A DNA stretch of 64,000 nt from Marisediminitalea oceani (GCF_003731635.1 NZ_RCUA01000032.1:124548-188547), one strand, 5' to 3'. Numbered from the stretch's first letter, positions 17,859 to 26,331 are shown. Made by a program: numbers and translations. Notes: generated by a model not told the origin, from the letters alone.

Positions 17859-19382
17859 TTAGTGGAAGCTCTGTGGGCCACGGATATTCTCGTGGTGTTG
17901 AGGGAGTGTCAGGGTGTCCTGGCTGGATTCGCTGATGAGCTTGTCCTGATTGCTGTTTAAGATGTCTTTTAGCTGTTGCAAGCGATAGAGCTGATGCTGA
18001 TTAGCCAATTTACAGGCGGCATTGAGCCGTTGCGGTGGATACTGACTGGCTAATCGCAATGCGCCCAGGCAGACGCGGAACGCCTGCTGGGGATGTGGTT
18101 TACGCTGAAGCTGTGCTTTCACCCAGAGAAGCACGTCACCCCCGATGTCCTTCGCCCAGTTCATCAGGCTGCCTTCGCTCACTTTGTGGTAATGCTGGTG
18201 TTGTGCGGGCATGTGTTGCGGTGTGGTGGTAAAGCCGTAACGGTCAGTGCGGGGATGGCTGGCCACGCGTTTGCCCTGGAAGTAGATTTCTACCAGGCGT
18301 GGCTTGGCGTGAAGCTCCACTTTCTCACCCACCAGTTGATGCGGCACCGAGTACAGATGATTCTCATACTGCACATGGTAATCGATGTTCACCTTAGCAT
18401 TGCGGATGTCGGTGTATTCATAGGCATAGCGCGGCAGTGGTTTTAAGGCAGGCTTGTCCAGTTCATCGAACCACTGCTGACGCGTGCCAGCCATTTGCTT
18501 AAAGGGCTTATTATTCACCTCTGTCAGCAAGGCGCGGATGCACTGGTTCAGCTCATGTAGTGAGAAGAAGGTGTGATGGCGAAGCCGGGCTAATATCCAC
18601 CGTTCGATGATTTGTACACCCACTTCGGCCTTAGCTTTATCTTTGGGTTTATAAGGTCTGGCGGGCACAATCGCCGTATCATAATGAGCTGCCAGTTGCT
18701 GATAAGCGGGATTGATATCCGGGTCGCTTTTACAAGCTTTGGTGACGGCACTTTTTAAGTTATCCGGCACCACCATGGTGGGTACACCACCGAGATAGTC
18801 GAAGGCCCGCACATGGCTGCCCAGCCAGTCTTGTAAGCCTTGCGTCCAGGTGGCTTCGGCGTAGTAATAACTGCTTGCGCCCATGGCCGCGACGAAGATT
18901 TGTGCATAACGGATTTCGCCTGTTAGCGGATTGACCACAGGCATGGTTTGTCCCGCATAGTCCACGAACAACACGTCACCCGCCCGGTGATGCTGGCGCA
19001 TGGAGCGGCGCTGTTTCTTCAACCAATGCAGATAACGGTCACAGAACTGGGAGTAACTGTAACAGCGATTGGGGTATTGCTGGGTGTATTCTTCCCACAA
19101 CAGCAGTTTGGTCACGCCCTTGCGGCTTAGTTGCTTACGCAAGTCTGCCCAGTCTGGCTCCTGGAATCGTTTGGCATGGCGGGTATCGGCTTGCGGGTAA
19201 AAGCGGCGAGCTAACTGCGCATCATCCAGTTCATCCGGCAGTGGCCAGGACAAGTTCATCCCCCTGGCTTTGTTGAGCAGTGTTTGGATGCTGCCAACAC
19301 TGACTTTGGTGCTGCGGTGGATCTCGCGGATACTCAATCCCGCGGAGAAATGCAGCCTTAAAACCTCTCTGATTTTACGCAT
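17859..19382 (-). CDS. istA: IS21 transposase IstA
   Basis: DDE transposase with an N-terminal helix-turn-helix (about 5-45) and a rve integrase core: Asp in FVDYAGQT, Asp in VPDNLKS and Glu in KAKAEVGVQ. I place the start at the ATG at 19382, preceded by AAAGGA; an in-frame TTG five codons upstream is less likely. The protein is about 507 residues, full length. Confidence 0.93.
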   Translation of the reverse strand: MRKIREVLRLHFSAGLSIREIHRSTKVSVGSIQTLLNKARGMNLSWPLPDELDDAQLARRFYPQADTRHAKRFQEPDWADLRKQLSRKGVTKLLLWEEYTQQYPNRCYSYSQFCDRYLHWLKKQRRSMRQHHRAGDVLFVDYAGQTMPVVNPLTGEIRYAQIFVAAMGASSYYYAEATWTQGLQDWLGSHVRAFDYLGGVPTMVVPDNLKSAVTKACKSDPDINPAYQQLAAHYDTAIVPARPYKPKDKAKAEVGVQIIERWILARLRHHTFFSLHELNQCIRALLTEVNNKPFKQMAGTRQQWFDELDKPALKPLPRYAYEYTDIRNAKVNIDYHVQYENHLYSVPHQLVGEKVELHAKPRLVEIYFQGKRVASHPRTDRYGFTTTPQHMPAQHQHYHKVSEGSLMNWAKDIGGDVLLWVKAQLQRKPHPQQAFRVCLGALRLASQYPPQRLNAACKLANQHQLYRLQQLKDILNSNQDKLISESSQDTLTLPQHHENIRGPQSFH

Positions 19383-19713
19383 TGTAATCCTTTTCAAACC
19401 TAACCCTCACTCGCCAACGAAAAGCCAGTGGTTAAGTTATCAAAATAATAGTGATTTCAATGCGTTGAAATGATTCCGGTGTACTTGAACACCGATTCCG
19501 GAAATCAGCACAAAAGTGTACTAAATAAATCCGGAATCAGTGTTCAAATGATTCCAGAATAGGTGTTCAAGTGTTTCCGGAATCGCTGTTCAGATCAGGC
19601 CGGAATATGCACAAATGAAGAAATCCATGGTAAAAGCCTGACCTTCCGCTGTTTGTCTATTAATGCCCGTCATCGGCGGCTCCGTAAGTATAGCAGACGT
19701 TTTGCCTTGCCGA

Positions 19714-19780
19714 TGAAAACACAGAATATGGTTTTTCAAGGGAAACGAGTTACTATGGAGTATCAGTAGTAAGCTGTAAT
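19714..19780 (+). repeat. Diverged direct repeat, copy 1
   Basis: Shares a pattern with 20728-20798: GAAAAC, then ATGGTTTTTCA, then GGNAAACG, then GTTACTATG, in the same order with similar spacing. It lies just upstream of the FRG-domain gene. Confidence 0.5.
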
Positions 19781-19865
19781 ACTTCAAAAAACAGGTATTG
19801 CGCACATCTTAATTCTTTGACGAATTGTATTCATTCATCGCATTGACATAAATAGAGAGTGGGAA

Positions 19866-20594
19866 ATGGAAACACACAGGCTTTTTGATTCATACCCTTG
19901 TGCTAGTGAATTCGAAATGATACTTCGACAGATTGAAATTGCGTCCGATAGCTCAGCTAAAATCCGTTTGTTTAGAGGGCAAAAAGCTGGGTATCCATTG
20001 ATACCGAAAGTAGCCAGAAAGAATCCTCAATCAATTACCCAAGAGATAGAAATTCAATTGATGAGAGAGTTCCGGCGTCAGCTAGCTCAATCGGAACACA
20101 TCTCAAATATGAACGAATGGGATACTTTGGTGTACGGTCAACATTTCGGCTTGGCAACTAGGTTGTTAGATTGGACTACAAACCCGCTAGTTGCAACGTG
20201 GTTTGCATTAAAACGTACTCATTATGAAAAATCTGAAAAAGGCTTTTTATTCATTTTAGAAACTAATGAATCGATAGTTGATGAAAATACACTTTGTAAG
20301 TCACCATTTGATATAGAAAAAACGAGAGTTTTAAAGCCGAGCCTCAACAATTCAAGAATTATCGCACAAAGCGGCTGGTTCACCGTACACGCTAACTATA
20401 AGGGCGATCTTGGTTTTTGCAACTTAGCAGATGATGAGAGATCTGGAATCAAAATATCGGTAATAGGTATTTCTGATTACAGACAGAAAATAATCTCAAA
20501 GCTCAATTTGCTAGGAGTAAATGATATTTCGGTATTTCCGGGACCTGAGGGGGTAGCCAACCATATAAATTGGGAGTTTAACCACTGGTTATAA
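19866..20594 (+). CDS. FRG-domain protein, 242 aa
   Basis: Carries the FRG domain (named for Phe-Arg-Gly-type residues): RLFRGQ at about 35-40, the conserved HFGLATRLLDWTTNP block near 95-110 and WFAL after it. The domain is common in mobile islands and is thought to act on or bind an unknown ligand; a defence or toxin role is speculative. The start has GTGGGA five bases upstream. The protein is soluble, with no signal peptide. Confidence 0.8.
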   Translation: METHRLFDSYPCASEFEMILRQIEIASDSSAKIRLFRGQKAGYPLIPKVARKNPQSITQEIEIQLMREFRRQLAQSEHISNMNEWDTLVYGQHFGLATRLLDWTTNPLVATWFALKRTHYEKSEKGFLFILETNESIVDENTLCKSPFDIEKTRVLKPSLNNSRIIAQSGWFTVHANYKGDLGFCNLADDERSGIKISVIGISDYRQKIISKLNLLGVNDISVFPGPEGVANHINWEFNHWL

Positions 20595-20727
20595 CAAGCC
20601 CATGCATGGTGGGCCTAAACTGTTTGAGCAGGGCTTAAAAGTCCACTCTTTGTCTAGCTGGCGGTGAGAGAACCATTGTTGAACGATCACTATCTTCGTC
20701 AAGCGGACATTTAATTCTATTTCTTCT

Positions 20728-20798
20728 GAAAACCCATTCATGGTTTTTCATGGCAAACGGATGTTACTATGAAGTCCCAGTTATAATCTGTTAGGCAT
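20728..20798 (+). repeat. Diverged direct repeat, copy 2
   Basis: Partner of 19714-19780. This copy ends in GTTAGGC, which fits the GTTRRRY core of integron recombination sites, 11 bases before the start of the zinc-ribbon gene. No matching RYYYAAC half was found at a normal distance, so I do not call it attC. Confidence 0.45.
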
Positions 20799-21261
20799 AA
20801 AAATTAAATGGAAATTATTTCAGATAAATGCATTAAAAAATTTCTTGAAACTGCCCCCCTATATTCATGGAATGAGTTCAAAAAGCCCAACATAAATAGG
20901 AGTAGTCTCTGGATCGAGGAAATCGATTCGTTTTGTCAGACGTGCAATCAAGTAAGACCCTTTCAAGACATGAGGTCAAGAGGTGGACTTATTGGTACGG
21001 AACTTAAAGCACTTTCAACTGGTACGTCATATTTTCAATTCTCTTGTGCTTCTTGCCGCGGAAATCAGCATGAATATTTAGTCGAGCAAATTGTTACTGA
21101 CGAAACAATAAAGATTCAAAAATATGGTGAACGCCCTAGGAAAAAGCTGGAGAGAGACCCATTTCTACAAGATTTCTTTGATAATGACTCTGAGTGCTAC
21201 GAAAAAGCTGTTGTATGCATTTCTAATGGCTATGGAATAGCTGCTTTTGCTTATATGAGAA

Positions 21262-21269
21262 GAATTATC
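21262..21269. repeat. 8-bp target duplication of IS66, left copy
   Basis: GAATTATC directly before the left IS66 terminus GTAAGCG; the right copy is at 23778-23785. Confidence 0.95.
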
Positions 21270-21354
21270 GTAAGCGTCACTAAATCGACCTCTATTTTCT
21301 TTGCATCAAACGCGTAACACTTATTCCTGATGTTAACTACACAGGAAAAAGACA

Positions 21355-21669
21355 ATGAATGAACGCGAACAAAACTGGCAAAGCGTGGTTGAGGCATGGC
21401 AGTCGAGTCATTTATCGGGGGCTGCATTCTGCCGAGAGCACGGGTTAGTGTACCATCAGTTTCAATATTGGCAGCAAAAGTTGAGGGACAGCGAGAGTGG
21501 TGATAAAGCGTGTCGGGTTAAGACCCACCAATTGGTGCCGGTGCAAGTAGCTCACCGTGCTAATACCAGTGAAGTGCCGTTGCAATTGCAGTTACCGAAT
21601 GGACTGGTCATTCGTGATGTGACCCTCAGTAATATTGATACGGTCACGCAATTATTGAAACAGTTATGA
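21355..21669 (+). CDS. tnpA: IS66 accessory protein TnpA
   Basis: 104 residues with a helix-turn-helix-like N-terminus (a WQSSHLSGAAFCREHGL-type segment), typical of the IS66 orf1 protein needed for transposition. GGAAAAAG precedes the ATG. Its stop overlaps the start of tnpB by four bases. Confidence 0.9.
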   Translation: MNEREQNWQSVVEAWQSSHLSGAAFCREHGLVYHQFQYWQQKLRDSESGDKACRVKTHQLVPVQVAHRANTSEVPLQLQLPNGLVIRDVTLSNIDTVTQLLKQL

Positions 21670-22034
21670 AGGCGCGTTATTTACGACCCGCACTGGCACT
21701 GCCACAGATTTACCTCTACCGTGACCCGATTGATTTTCGCAAACAAGCACATGGGTTGGCGGTCTTGGTAGAGCAAGAGTTAGGGCATAATCCCTTTACC
21801 GGCGCGCTTTATGTGTTTTCTAACCGTCAGCGTAATAAAATCAAATGTCTGATGTGGGAAGATAACGGTTTTGTGCTGTATTACAAAGCCTTGGCAGAAG
21901 AAAAATTCAAATGGCCTAGGCCAGACGATGACTTGCTGTTATTGACGGGGGAACAAATGAATTGGCTGTTGGATGGGTATGATATTAGCCTGCTTAAAGG
22001 GCATAAAAAGTTGCATTATGAGGCAATAAATTAG
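21666..22034 (+). CDS. tnpB: IS66 accessory protein TnpB
   Basis: 122 residues, the IS66 orf2 protein, with the conserved IYLYRDPIDFRKQAHGL block at about residues 14-30 and VFSNRQRNKIKCLMWEDNGF. Needed for transposition; exact role unknown. Overlaps tnpA, followed by tnpC after 34 bp. Confidence 0.92.
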   Translation: MKARYLRPALALPQIYLYRDPIDFRKQAHGLAVLVEQELGHNPFTGALYVFSNRQRNKIKCLMWEDNGFVLYYKALAEEKFKWPRPDDDLLLLTGEQMNWLLDGYDISLLKGHKKLHYEAIN

Positions 22035-22068
22035 CGCGTTTTAGGGTGAGATTTGGTATAATCTCGCC

Positions 22069-23754
22069 ATGAAAAAGACAGGCAAAAAGCAAGATAAAAC
22101 AGTTGATTACAGTGGTTTAACTGCCGCTGAATTGTTGGCTGTGCTAGCCCAAAAAGAGGGGTTGCTTGCTGATGCCTGCCAACAGCGTGACAGTGCGCTT
22201 AGTGAGCGCGATAGCGCGGTTAATGAGCGTGATACCGCGCTTGCTCAACGTAACAACGCCATAGTAGAACGTAACGACGCTATTGCTCAGCGTGACAAAT
22301 ACAAAGCACTCACCGATGAATTACTGCGTTTAGCCAAAATCCAACGCTTTGGCGCAAGCAGTGAAAAACACCCCCACCAAATTAACCTGTTTGATGAAGC
22401 TGAGCTTGAAGCCGCCATTGATGATTTACGCGAACAGGTGCCGGAAGAAACACACACGCCTGCACACACCACAACAAACAAAAAGAAGACCCGCAATCGT
22501 GGTTTCTCGGCGACGCTAAACCGTATACGTCGTGAATGGTTATTGAGCGACGAAGAAAAAGCCGGTGCAAGTAAAACCTTCTTCAGCAAAGTGAAAGAAG
22601 AATTAGAATATATCCCTGCGCAACTCAATGTGGTTGAGATATGGCAAGAAAAGGCGGTATTCGACACACAGCAGGATGAACACATGGTGGCGGCTGCCCG
22701 TCCTACACATCCCTTAGGTAAATGTATCGCGACCACTTCACTATTGGCGTACATCATTACCTCAAAATACGCTGACGGGTTACCCCTCTATCGCCTCAAT
22801 AACATGCTCGCCCGTTTAGGCCATGAGATTGGTCGTAATACCATGGCCAATTGGGTTATCCGACTCGACGAGGTGTTTCACCCCTTAATCAAACTGGCCC
22901 GCGAACAACAAAATCAGGGCAACTATATTCAAGCCGATGAAACACGTATTCAAGTCTTAGACGAAGCCGGTAAAAGTCGTCAAAGTGACAAATGGATGTG
23001 GGTGACCCGAGGCGGCCCACCGGATAAACCGACAGTGCTGTTTGACTATGACCCTTCACGCGCCGGTCAGGTTCCTGCACGTCTACTCGATGGATTTAAC
23101 GGTGTCTTGCAAGTGGACGGCTATGCGGGTTACGCCAAAGTCTGTCGCGAGCGTCAATTACCCCGTATTGGCTGTATGGACCATGCGCGACGTAAATTTA
23201 TTGAAGCCAGTCGAGCGGGCACGCCCAGCCATAAAAACAGTAAAAAAGGCGCGCCCTCTAAAGCCGATGTTGCGATTGGCTATATCCGAAAGCTATACGC
23301 CATTGAAAGGAAAATTGCTGACTTGAGCAGTGACGAAAAATACCGTGCACGGCAAACCTTAGCTGTGCCTATTCTGCACGAATTTAAACCGTGGCTTGAG
23401 CGTAATCTGCCCAAGGTACTGAAAGATTCACTGACCTACAAAGCCATATTCTATATGCTTAATCAGTGGGATACGCTTGTTGCTTATTGCGACTACGGCT
23501 ACGTCAATATCAGTAATGCCCTAGCGGAAAATGCCATTCGACCGTTCGCTGTAGGCCGACGAAATTGGTTGTTCGCAGATTCATCGCGAGGTGCAAACGC
23601 CAGTGCGACCTGTTACTCGCTCATTGAAACGGCCAAAGCTAACGGTGTTGAGCCATCAAGTTACATCAAATATGTGCTAGATAATATTGCCGATGCCACG
23701 ACAGTTGAAAAATTAGAAGCATTATTACCTTGGAATGTGCCAAAAACTGCGTAA
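22069..23754 (+). CDS. tnpC: IS66 transposase TnpC
   Basis: DDE transposase of 561 residues. An N-terminal coiled coil is built from near-identical seven-residue units (QRDSALS, ERDSAVN, ERDTALA and so on). A zinc-binding or linker region follows and then the catalytic core: Asp in QADETRIQV, Asp in LQVDGYAGY and Glu in ALAENAIRPF. The C-terminus ends in LLPWNVPKTA, as in other family members. Confidence 0.93.
   Translation: MKKTGKKQDKTVDYSGLTAAELLAVLAQKEGLLADACQQRDSALSERDSAVNERDTALAQRNNAIVERNDAIAQRDKYKALTDELLRLAKIQRFGASSEKHPHQINLFDEAELEAAIDDLREQVPEETHTPAHTTTNKKKTRNRGFSATLNRIRREWLLSDEEKAGASKTFFSKVKEELEYIPAQLNVVEIWQEKAVFDTQQDEHMVAAARPTHPLGKCIATTSLLAYIITSKYADGLPLYRLNNMLARLGHEIGRNTMANWVIRLDEVFHPLIKLAREQQNQGNYIQADETRIQVLDEAGKSRQSDKWMWVTRGGPPDKPTVLFDYDPSRAGQVPARLLDGFNGVLQVDGYAGYAKVCRERQLPRIGCMDHARRKFIEASRAGTPSHKNSKKGAPSKADVAIGYIRKLYAIERKIADLSSDEKYRARQTLAVPILHEFKPWLERNLPKVLKDSLTYKAIFYMLNQWDTLVAYCDYGYVNISNALAENAIRPFAVGRRNWLFADSSRGANASATCYSLIETAKANGVEPSSYIKYVLDNIADATTVEKLEALLPWNVPKTA
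22183..22308 (+). repeat. Six tandem 21-bp units in tnpC
   Basis: Six imperfect in-frame units beginning CAGCGTGAC or GAGCG(C/T)GAT, each encoding one heptad (RD-S/T-A pattern), giving a perfect-register coiled coil before the transposase core. Confidence 0.8.
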
Positions 23755-24245
23755 AGTGCTGATTTAAGATCGCTTACGAATTATCGAAAGAAACATAAAT
23801 GAGTTGCTTAGCCTAATTAAGGAAGATGTTAAAGTTTCTGAAAGTGAAAGCCCAGTTTTAGCAAAATTGGCCGAGCTTAGAGCTGAATCACCAATGAGCA
23901 ACAAGATAATAATCGCCAATCATGCATTGCCAAACTATCTAATTCCTTCTGGACTGAATCCCTTAGGTAGATTGTATAAAGTTCTTAGCGAGGGCGTTCA
24001 CAGCTACGATGACGGGGAATGTCTAGAGAGAGCTAAAGCTATTCAAGCTTGCACTAAATATCTAATCAGCGAGCTTGCTACCAGAAAGAAAAACAGGGAG
24101 TCGTTTAAAAACCTAATAGGTAGACTGTAGTAGCCTAAAGGCCCTGCTGTCGGACAATTTTCCGTTGTAATCTAAATTTGCCGTAGAGACCGAAAGTAAA
24201 GCAGCTGTTCATGTGTGTAATACCTAACGACAGGAATGAGTGATT

Positions 24246-24356
24246 TTGGGATATAAGTTATATTTCCACTCCATTGAAAATATTTATCAAAACGGTCAAG
24301 AACCTTTGCTTGTTTGGAAAATAAAGGGATGCAATTTGGACTTTTTAATCAGCTAA
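24246..24356 (+). CDS. Possible small protein, 36 aa
   Basis: A TTG-started frame (LGYKLYFHSIENIY...) with AGGA upstream, in the 261-bp gap between the split zinc-ribbon gene and the 86-aa gene. Composition looks protein-like but the start is weak. It could be the remnant of a longer gene. Confidence 0.2.
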   Translation: MGYKLYFHSIENIYQNGQEPLLVWKIKGCNLDFLIS

Positions 24357-24391
24357 ATAGATTTTCTATTCCATTTTAGGGGAAATATATT

Positions 24392-24652
24392 ATGTGTCAA
24401 AATGAAATAAAAATGCATTGTATCGAATTTTATAAGGCATTTGTCGAGGTAAGCAATCACGAATTATCAGATAAGGAAATAGAAGACGCTTTTAACAAGT
24501 ATATCGAGTTCGAAAAAAGCCCAATTTTCAAAAGACTGTCTTCTGCTGACATGACTGCTATTTTTAAAACCATAAAAATTTGCTGGCAAGATAAACAAAA
24601 TTTTGAACGAGCGATAGATCAGGTATTGACTAAGCGAGGAATTAATAAATAG
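24392..24652 (+). CDS. Small hypothetical protein, 86 aa
   Basis: Unrecognised, predicted all-helical and soluble, with ELSDKEIEDAFNKYIEFEKS and a basic C-terminus. A GGGGAAA ribosome-binding site lies 8 bases before the ATG. It has no obvious partner except a possible short frame directly downstream. Confidence 0.55.
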   Translation: MCQNEIKMHCIEFYKAFVEVSNHELSDKEIEDAFNKYIEFEKSPIFKRLSSADMTAIFKTIKICWQDKQNFERAIDQVLTKRGINK

Positions 24653-24922
24653 CTATATTAATTTTTGTAAAATCAGCAGCTTCTTGGCCACTTTGGAATG
24701 GAAGTGTGTATTTATACTCAAGTGAAGCGAATAGCGAAAAAATTATCCAGTGGTATCAAAAATCAATAAACAAAGGTGACCTTTCGTCAGGAATACGTTA
24801 GTTAATGTATCGTGTGCTCGGCAGAGCAGGAAAGTTATAAAAGGCATCAGTGAATTGTTCAAGAGGAGAGTCCTTAGAAGATTTCGAGTCTAGCAATTTT
24901 TTGCTGACGTACTTTTTCGTGA

Positions 24923-25086
24923 TTACGTAACACCCAATAAAGACCGCCAAAGAGGATGCCAAAAGTAACTCGCCCGCTCTGCGGCAGGGTATTTCTTACT
25001 AAATGAATTAGGCAGCACAACATACCTTTTGCCCCGACTCAGCGATTCGTATTTTTTTGTGGTCCTTGTTTTGCGAACTCCTAAGT
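24923..25086 (-). pseudogene. Probable integron-integrase (IntI) remnant
   Basis: On the minus strand about 45 codons read RGKRYVVLPNSFSKKYPAAE followed by RASYFW. This fits the IntI region with pattern V-x-LP-x5-KYP-x-A-x6-FW, which sits in the domain specific to integron integrases. Homology stops after FW and the upstream side is cut by an IS66 derivative inserted at 25095. Both the N-terminus and the catalytic HxxR/Tyr end are missing, so it is a fossil. The minus orientation, with a cassette and attC on the plus strand beyond it, is the normal integron layout. Identification is from a short motif only. Confidence 0.45.
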
Positions 25087-25094
25087 GTATGACT
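25087..25094. repeat. 8-bp target duplication, IS66 derivative (left copy)
   Basis: GTATGACT, repeated exactly at 25723-25730 on the other side of the element. Confidence 0.95.
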
Positions 25095-25115
25095 GTATCC
25101 GTCCGGTAATCCCAC

Positions 25116-25505
25116 CTAGTCTTTAGCAAACTGCCATGGTAGTAGCTGCTCGATATCGGTTTCGGGTTTGCTGAGTTGCTCCAGGCAGCCCATGACATAC
25201 TCGAAGACGTTGAGGTCGTTAGCCTTCGCCGTTTCGATAATGCTGTAGAGAATGGCGCTGGCATTGGCACCACTTGCGGTCTGACTGAACAGCCAGTTTT
25301 TTCTGCCGATGACAAACGGCTTTATAGCTCGCTCTGCGCGGTTATTGTCGATGCTAAGCTGGCCATCCAGTGTGTAGCGTTCCAGCTTTTGCCATTGATT
25401 AAGGCAGTACTGTATTGCCTCTCCGAGTTTTGTTTTCGGTAACACCTGTTGGGCTGATTTTATCAGCCATGTCTCAAGCTGATTAAGCAGCGGCAGGCTT
25501 TTTTC
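25116..25505 (-). pseudogene. tnpC C-terminal fragment (IS66)
   Basis: Encodes the end of an IS66 transposase: NNRAERAIKPFVIGRKNW carries the last catalytic Glu, and the frame ends LLPWQFAKD. The N-terminal three quarters are deleted. Confidence 0.9.
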
Positions 25506-25675
25506 CTGTCACGGCGCCGGGTATAGTAAGTTTGAACGTTAATTTGCTGCTGGCGACAAAACTCCACCGCAGTGAGCCCGCTTTGTTTTTGTTGCTCAAA
25601 TAAGTTGAGCCAGTCTTGCACTTCTCTCCGTTGATAATGCTGCATGGTCATTCTCCTTTGTAAAGAGAACACCAT
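25506..25675 (-). pseudogene. tnpA N-terminal fragment (IS66)
   Basis: The start of an IS66 TnpA (WLNLFEQQKQSGLTAVEFCR), cut after about 55 codons by the internal deletion and then running out of frame into tnpC sequence. Confidence 0.85.
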
Positions 25676-25829
25676 GCCGTAGCTAATTTATTAATTGAAT
25701 GTGTGGATTACCGGACGGATACGTATGACTTGGCAGCGTAAAGCTGTACTATAGCCAATAGTGATTTATTTATATGCGGTTCTTAGGGTCCGCATCATTT
25801 AAATGTTATACGAAAAGGAGATTTACAAA

Positions 25830-26111
25830 ATGAAGGAACGTTTGATAGAAGTTTTATCTAGTATTGAGCTTCTCATAAAGTCCACTGAAGTAGAGTCGGT
25901 ATCAATAGAAATCTGCAAATGGTATGAAGAAAAAAATATATCTACCCCAAAGCAATTTCTTACTGATAATCTATTAATTATCGGAAAATCAGAAAACGAT
26001 AATTTGTTAGTATTTACACTATCTGAACGTATGCCCGGTTCGTCTTTGGCAGTTATTAAACCAAATGCAAAAACTTACAAAATCAAATTTCCAGTAGATT
26101 CTTCGATTTAA
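25830..26111 (+). CDS. Cassette-like small protein, 93 aa
   Basis: Unrecognised. The ATG at 25830 is chosen over one at 25803 because AAGGAG lies 9 bases before it. The peptide is mixed alpha/beta, about 93 residues, with CKWYEEKNISTPKQFL and a C-terminal beta-rich part. It starts 19 bases after a GTTATAC sequence and its stop codon overlaps the RYYYAAC end of an attC site, exactly the packing of an integron gene cassette. Confidence 0.65.
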   Translation: MKERLIEVLSSIELLIKSTEVESVSIEICKWYEEKNISTPKQFLTDNLLIIGKSENDNLLVFTLSERMPGSSLAVIKPNAKTYKIKFPVDSSI

Positions 26112-26222
26112 CTGTTCGTATCAAGCCGCTGTAGTCGCTCGCTGGGACACAAACGCGTGGGCTGTGTCGCTTCGCTCCGATTTTAGCCCACATATTTGTG
26201 CCCCTACTAAGCGGGGTTGAAT
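26106..26222 (+). repeat. attC site of an integron cassette, 117 bp
   Basis: Begins ATTTAAC (RYYYAAC) and ends GTTGAAT (GTTRRRY). Between them GGGACACAAACGCGTGGGCT pairs with AGCCCACATATTTGTGCCCC around a central loop, giving the long imperfect hairpin of attC. Overlaps the stop of the small gene upstream. Length is in the normal 57-141 bp range. Confidence 0.85.
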
Positions 26223-26331
26223 GTACTTTGTCTTAAGCAGACTAAAGTCACACACGTAAGTTACGGTCCGCTTTTCGCTCATTTGAGTCATAATACTTGC
26301 GTAAAAAGCTGAAAATGAGCGAATTGAGACA

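Larger units (their letters stand above)
17012..19611 (-). mobile_element. IS21-family insertion sequence, complete
   Basis: About 2,600 bp. The ends match as inverted repeats (TGCGTATTCCG at the left, TGCATATTCCG read inward from the right), followed at both ends by several internal copies of a TTGAAC...ATTCCGG motif, as is usual for IS21 ends. A 5-bp direct repeat CAAAT flanks it (17007-17011 and 19612-19616). It carries istA and istB on the minus strand, both intact. It sits between genes, downstream of the DUF2971 gene, and interrupts nothing obvious. Confidence 0.93.
21270..23777 (+). mobile_element. IS66-family insertion sequence, complete
   Basis: About 2,508 bp with terminal inverted repeats beginning GTAAGCG at both ends, extended by a shared TAAATC. 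It is flanked by the 8-bp duplication GAATTATC, the size typical for the family. It carries tnpA, tnpB and tnpC in the usual order, all open. It splits the zinc-ribbon gene. Confidence 0.95.
20808..24130 (+). pseudogene. Zinc-ribbon protein gene split by IS66
   Basis: The gene is in two parts, 20808-21269 and 23786-24130. Removing the IS66 element and one copy of its 8-bp duplication joins ...MRRII to ERNINELLSLIK... in one frame and yields a 268-residue protein. The N-terminal half has CQTC and CASC (about residues 45 and 77), a likely zinc ribbon; the C-terminal half (GVHSYDDGECLERAKAI) resembles DUF4145-type helical proteins. The intact ancestor was probably an island cargo gene of unknown function. 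As it stands the first part would end in IS sequence after 154 native residues. Confidence 0.85.
24653..25094. other. Gene-poor stretch, 442 bp
   Basis: It begins with an in-frame, ATG-less reading frame (stop at 24799-24801; the only standard start is GTG at 24706) that encodes SVYLYSSEANSEKIIQWY, possibly a remnant. The rest holds the integrase-like remnant described separately. No complete gene was seen. Confidence 0.5.
25095..25722 (-). mobile_element. Internally deleted IS66-family element, 628 bp
   Basis: Inverted repeats GTATCCGTCCGGTAATCC are perfect at both ends and an 8-bp duplication GTATGACT flanks them, so it inserted as a unit by transposition. Inside, on the minus strand, the first roughly 55 codons of tnpA (25675 down to about 25505) run directly into the last roughly 130 codons of tnpC (to 25116), out of frame with each other. 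tnpA's end, all of tnpB and most of tnpC are gone. It is a non-autonomous derivative; its ends differ from those of the intact IS66 at 21270, so it is not a deletion of that copy. Confidence 0.93.

Noticed and set aside
19563..19769. 68-residue plus-strand frame
   Set aside because: It spans the right end of the IS21 element and so cannot be an ancestral gene.
20790..20796. GTTAGGC as the end of a second attC site
   Set aside because: No RYYYAAC partner or attC-like hairpin within 140 bp upstream.
24221..24232. ACCTAAC as an attC left core
   Set aside because: No GTTRRRY partner at a suitable distance and no palindrome.
24923..25315. One continuous 130-residue minus-strand frame
   Set aside because: It crosses the end of the IS66 derivative, so it is a chance fusion of antisense transposase sequence with the integrase remnant.
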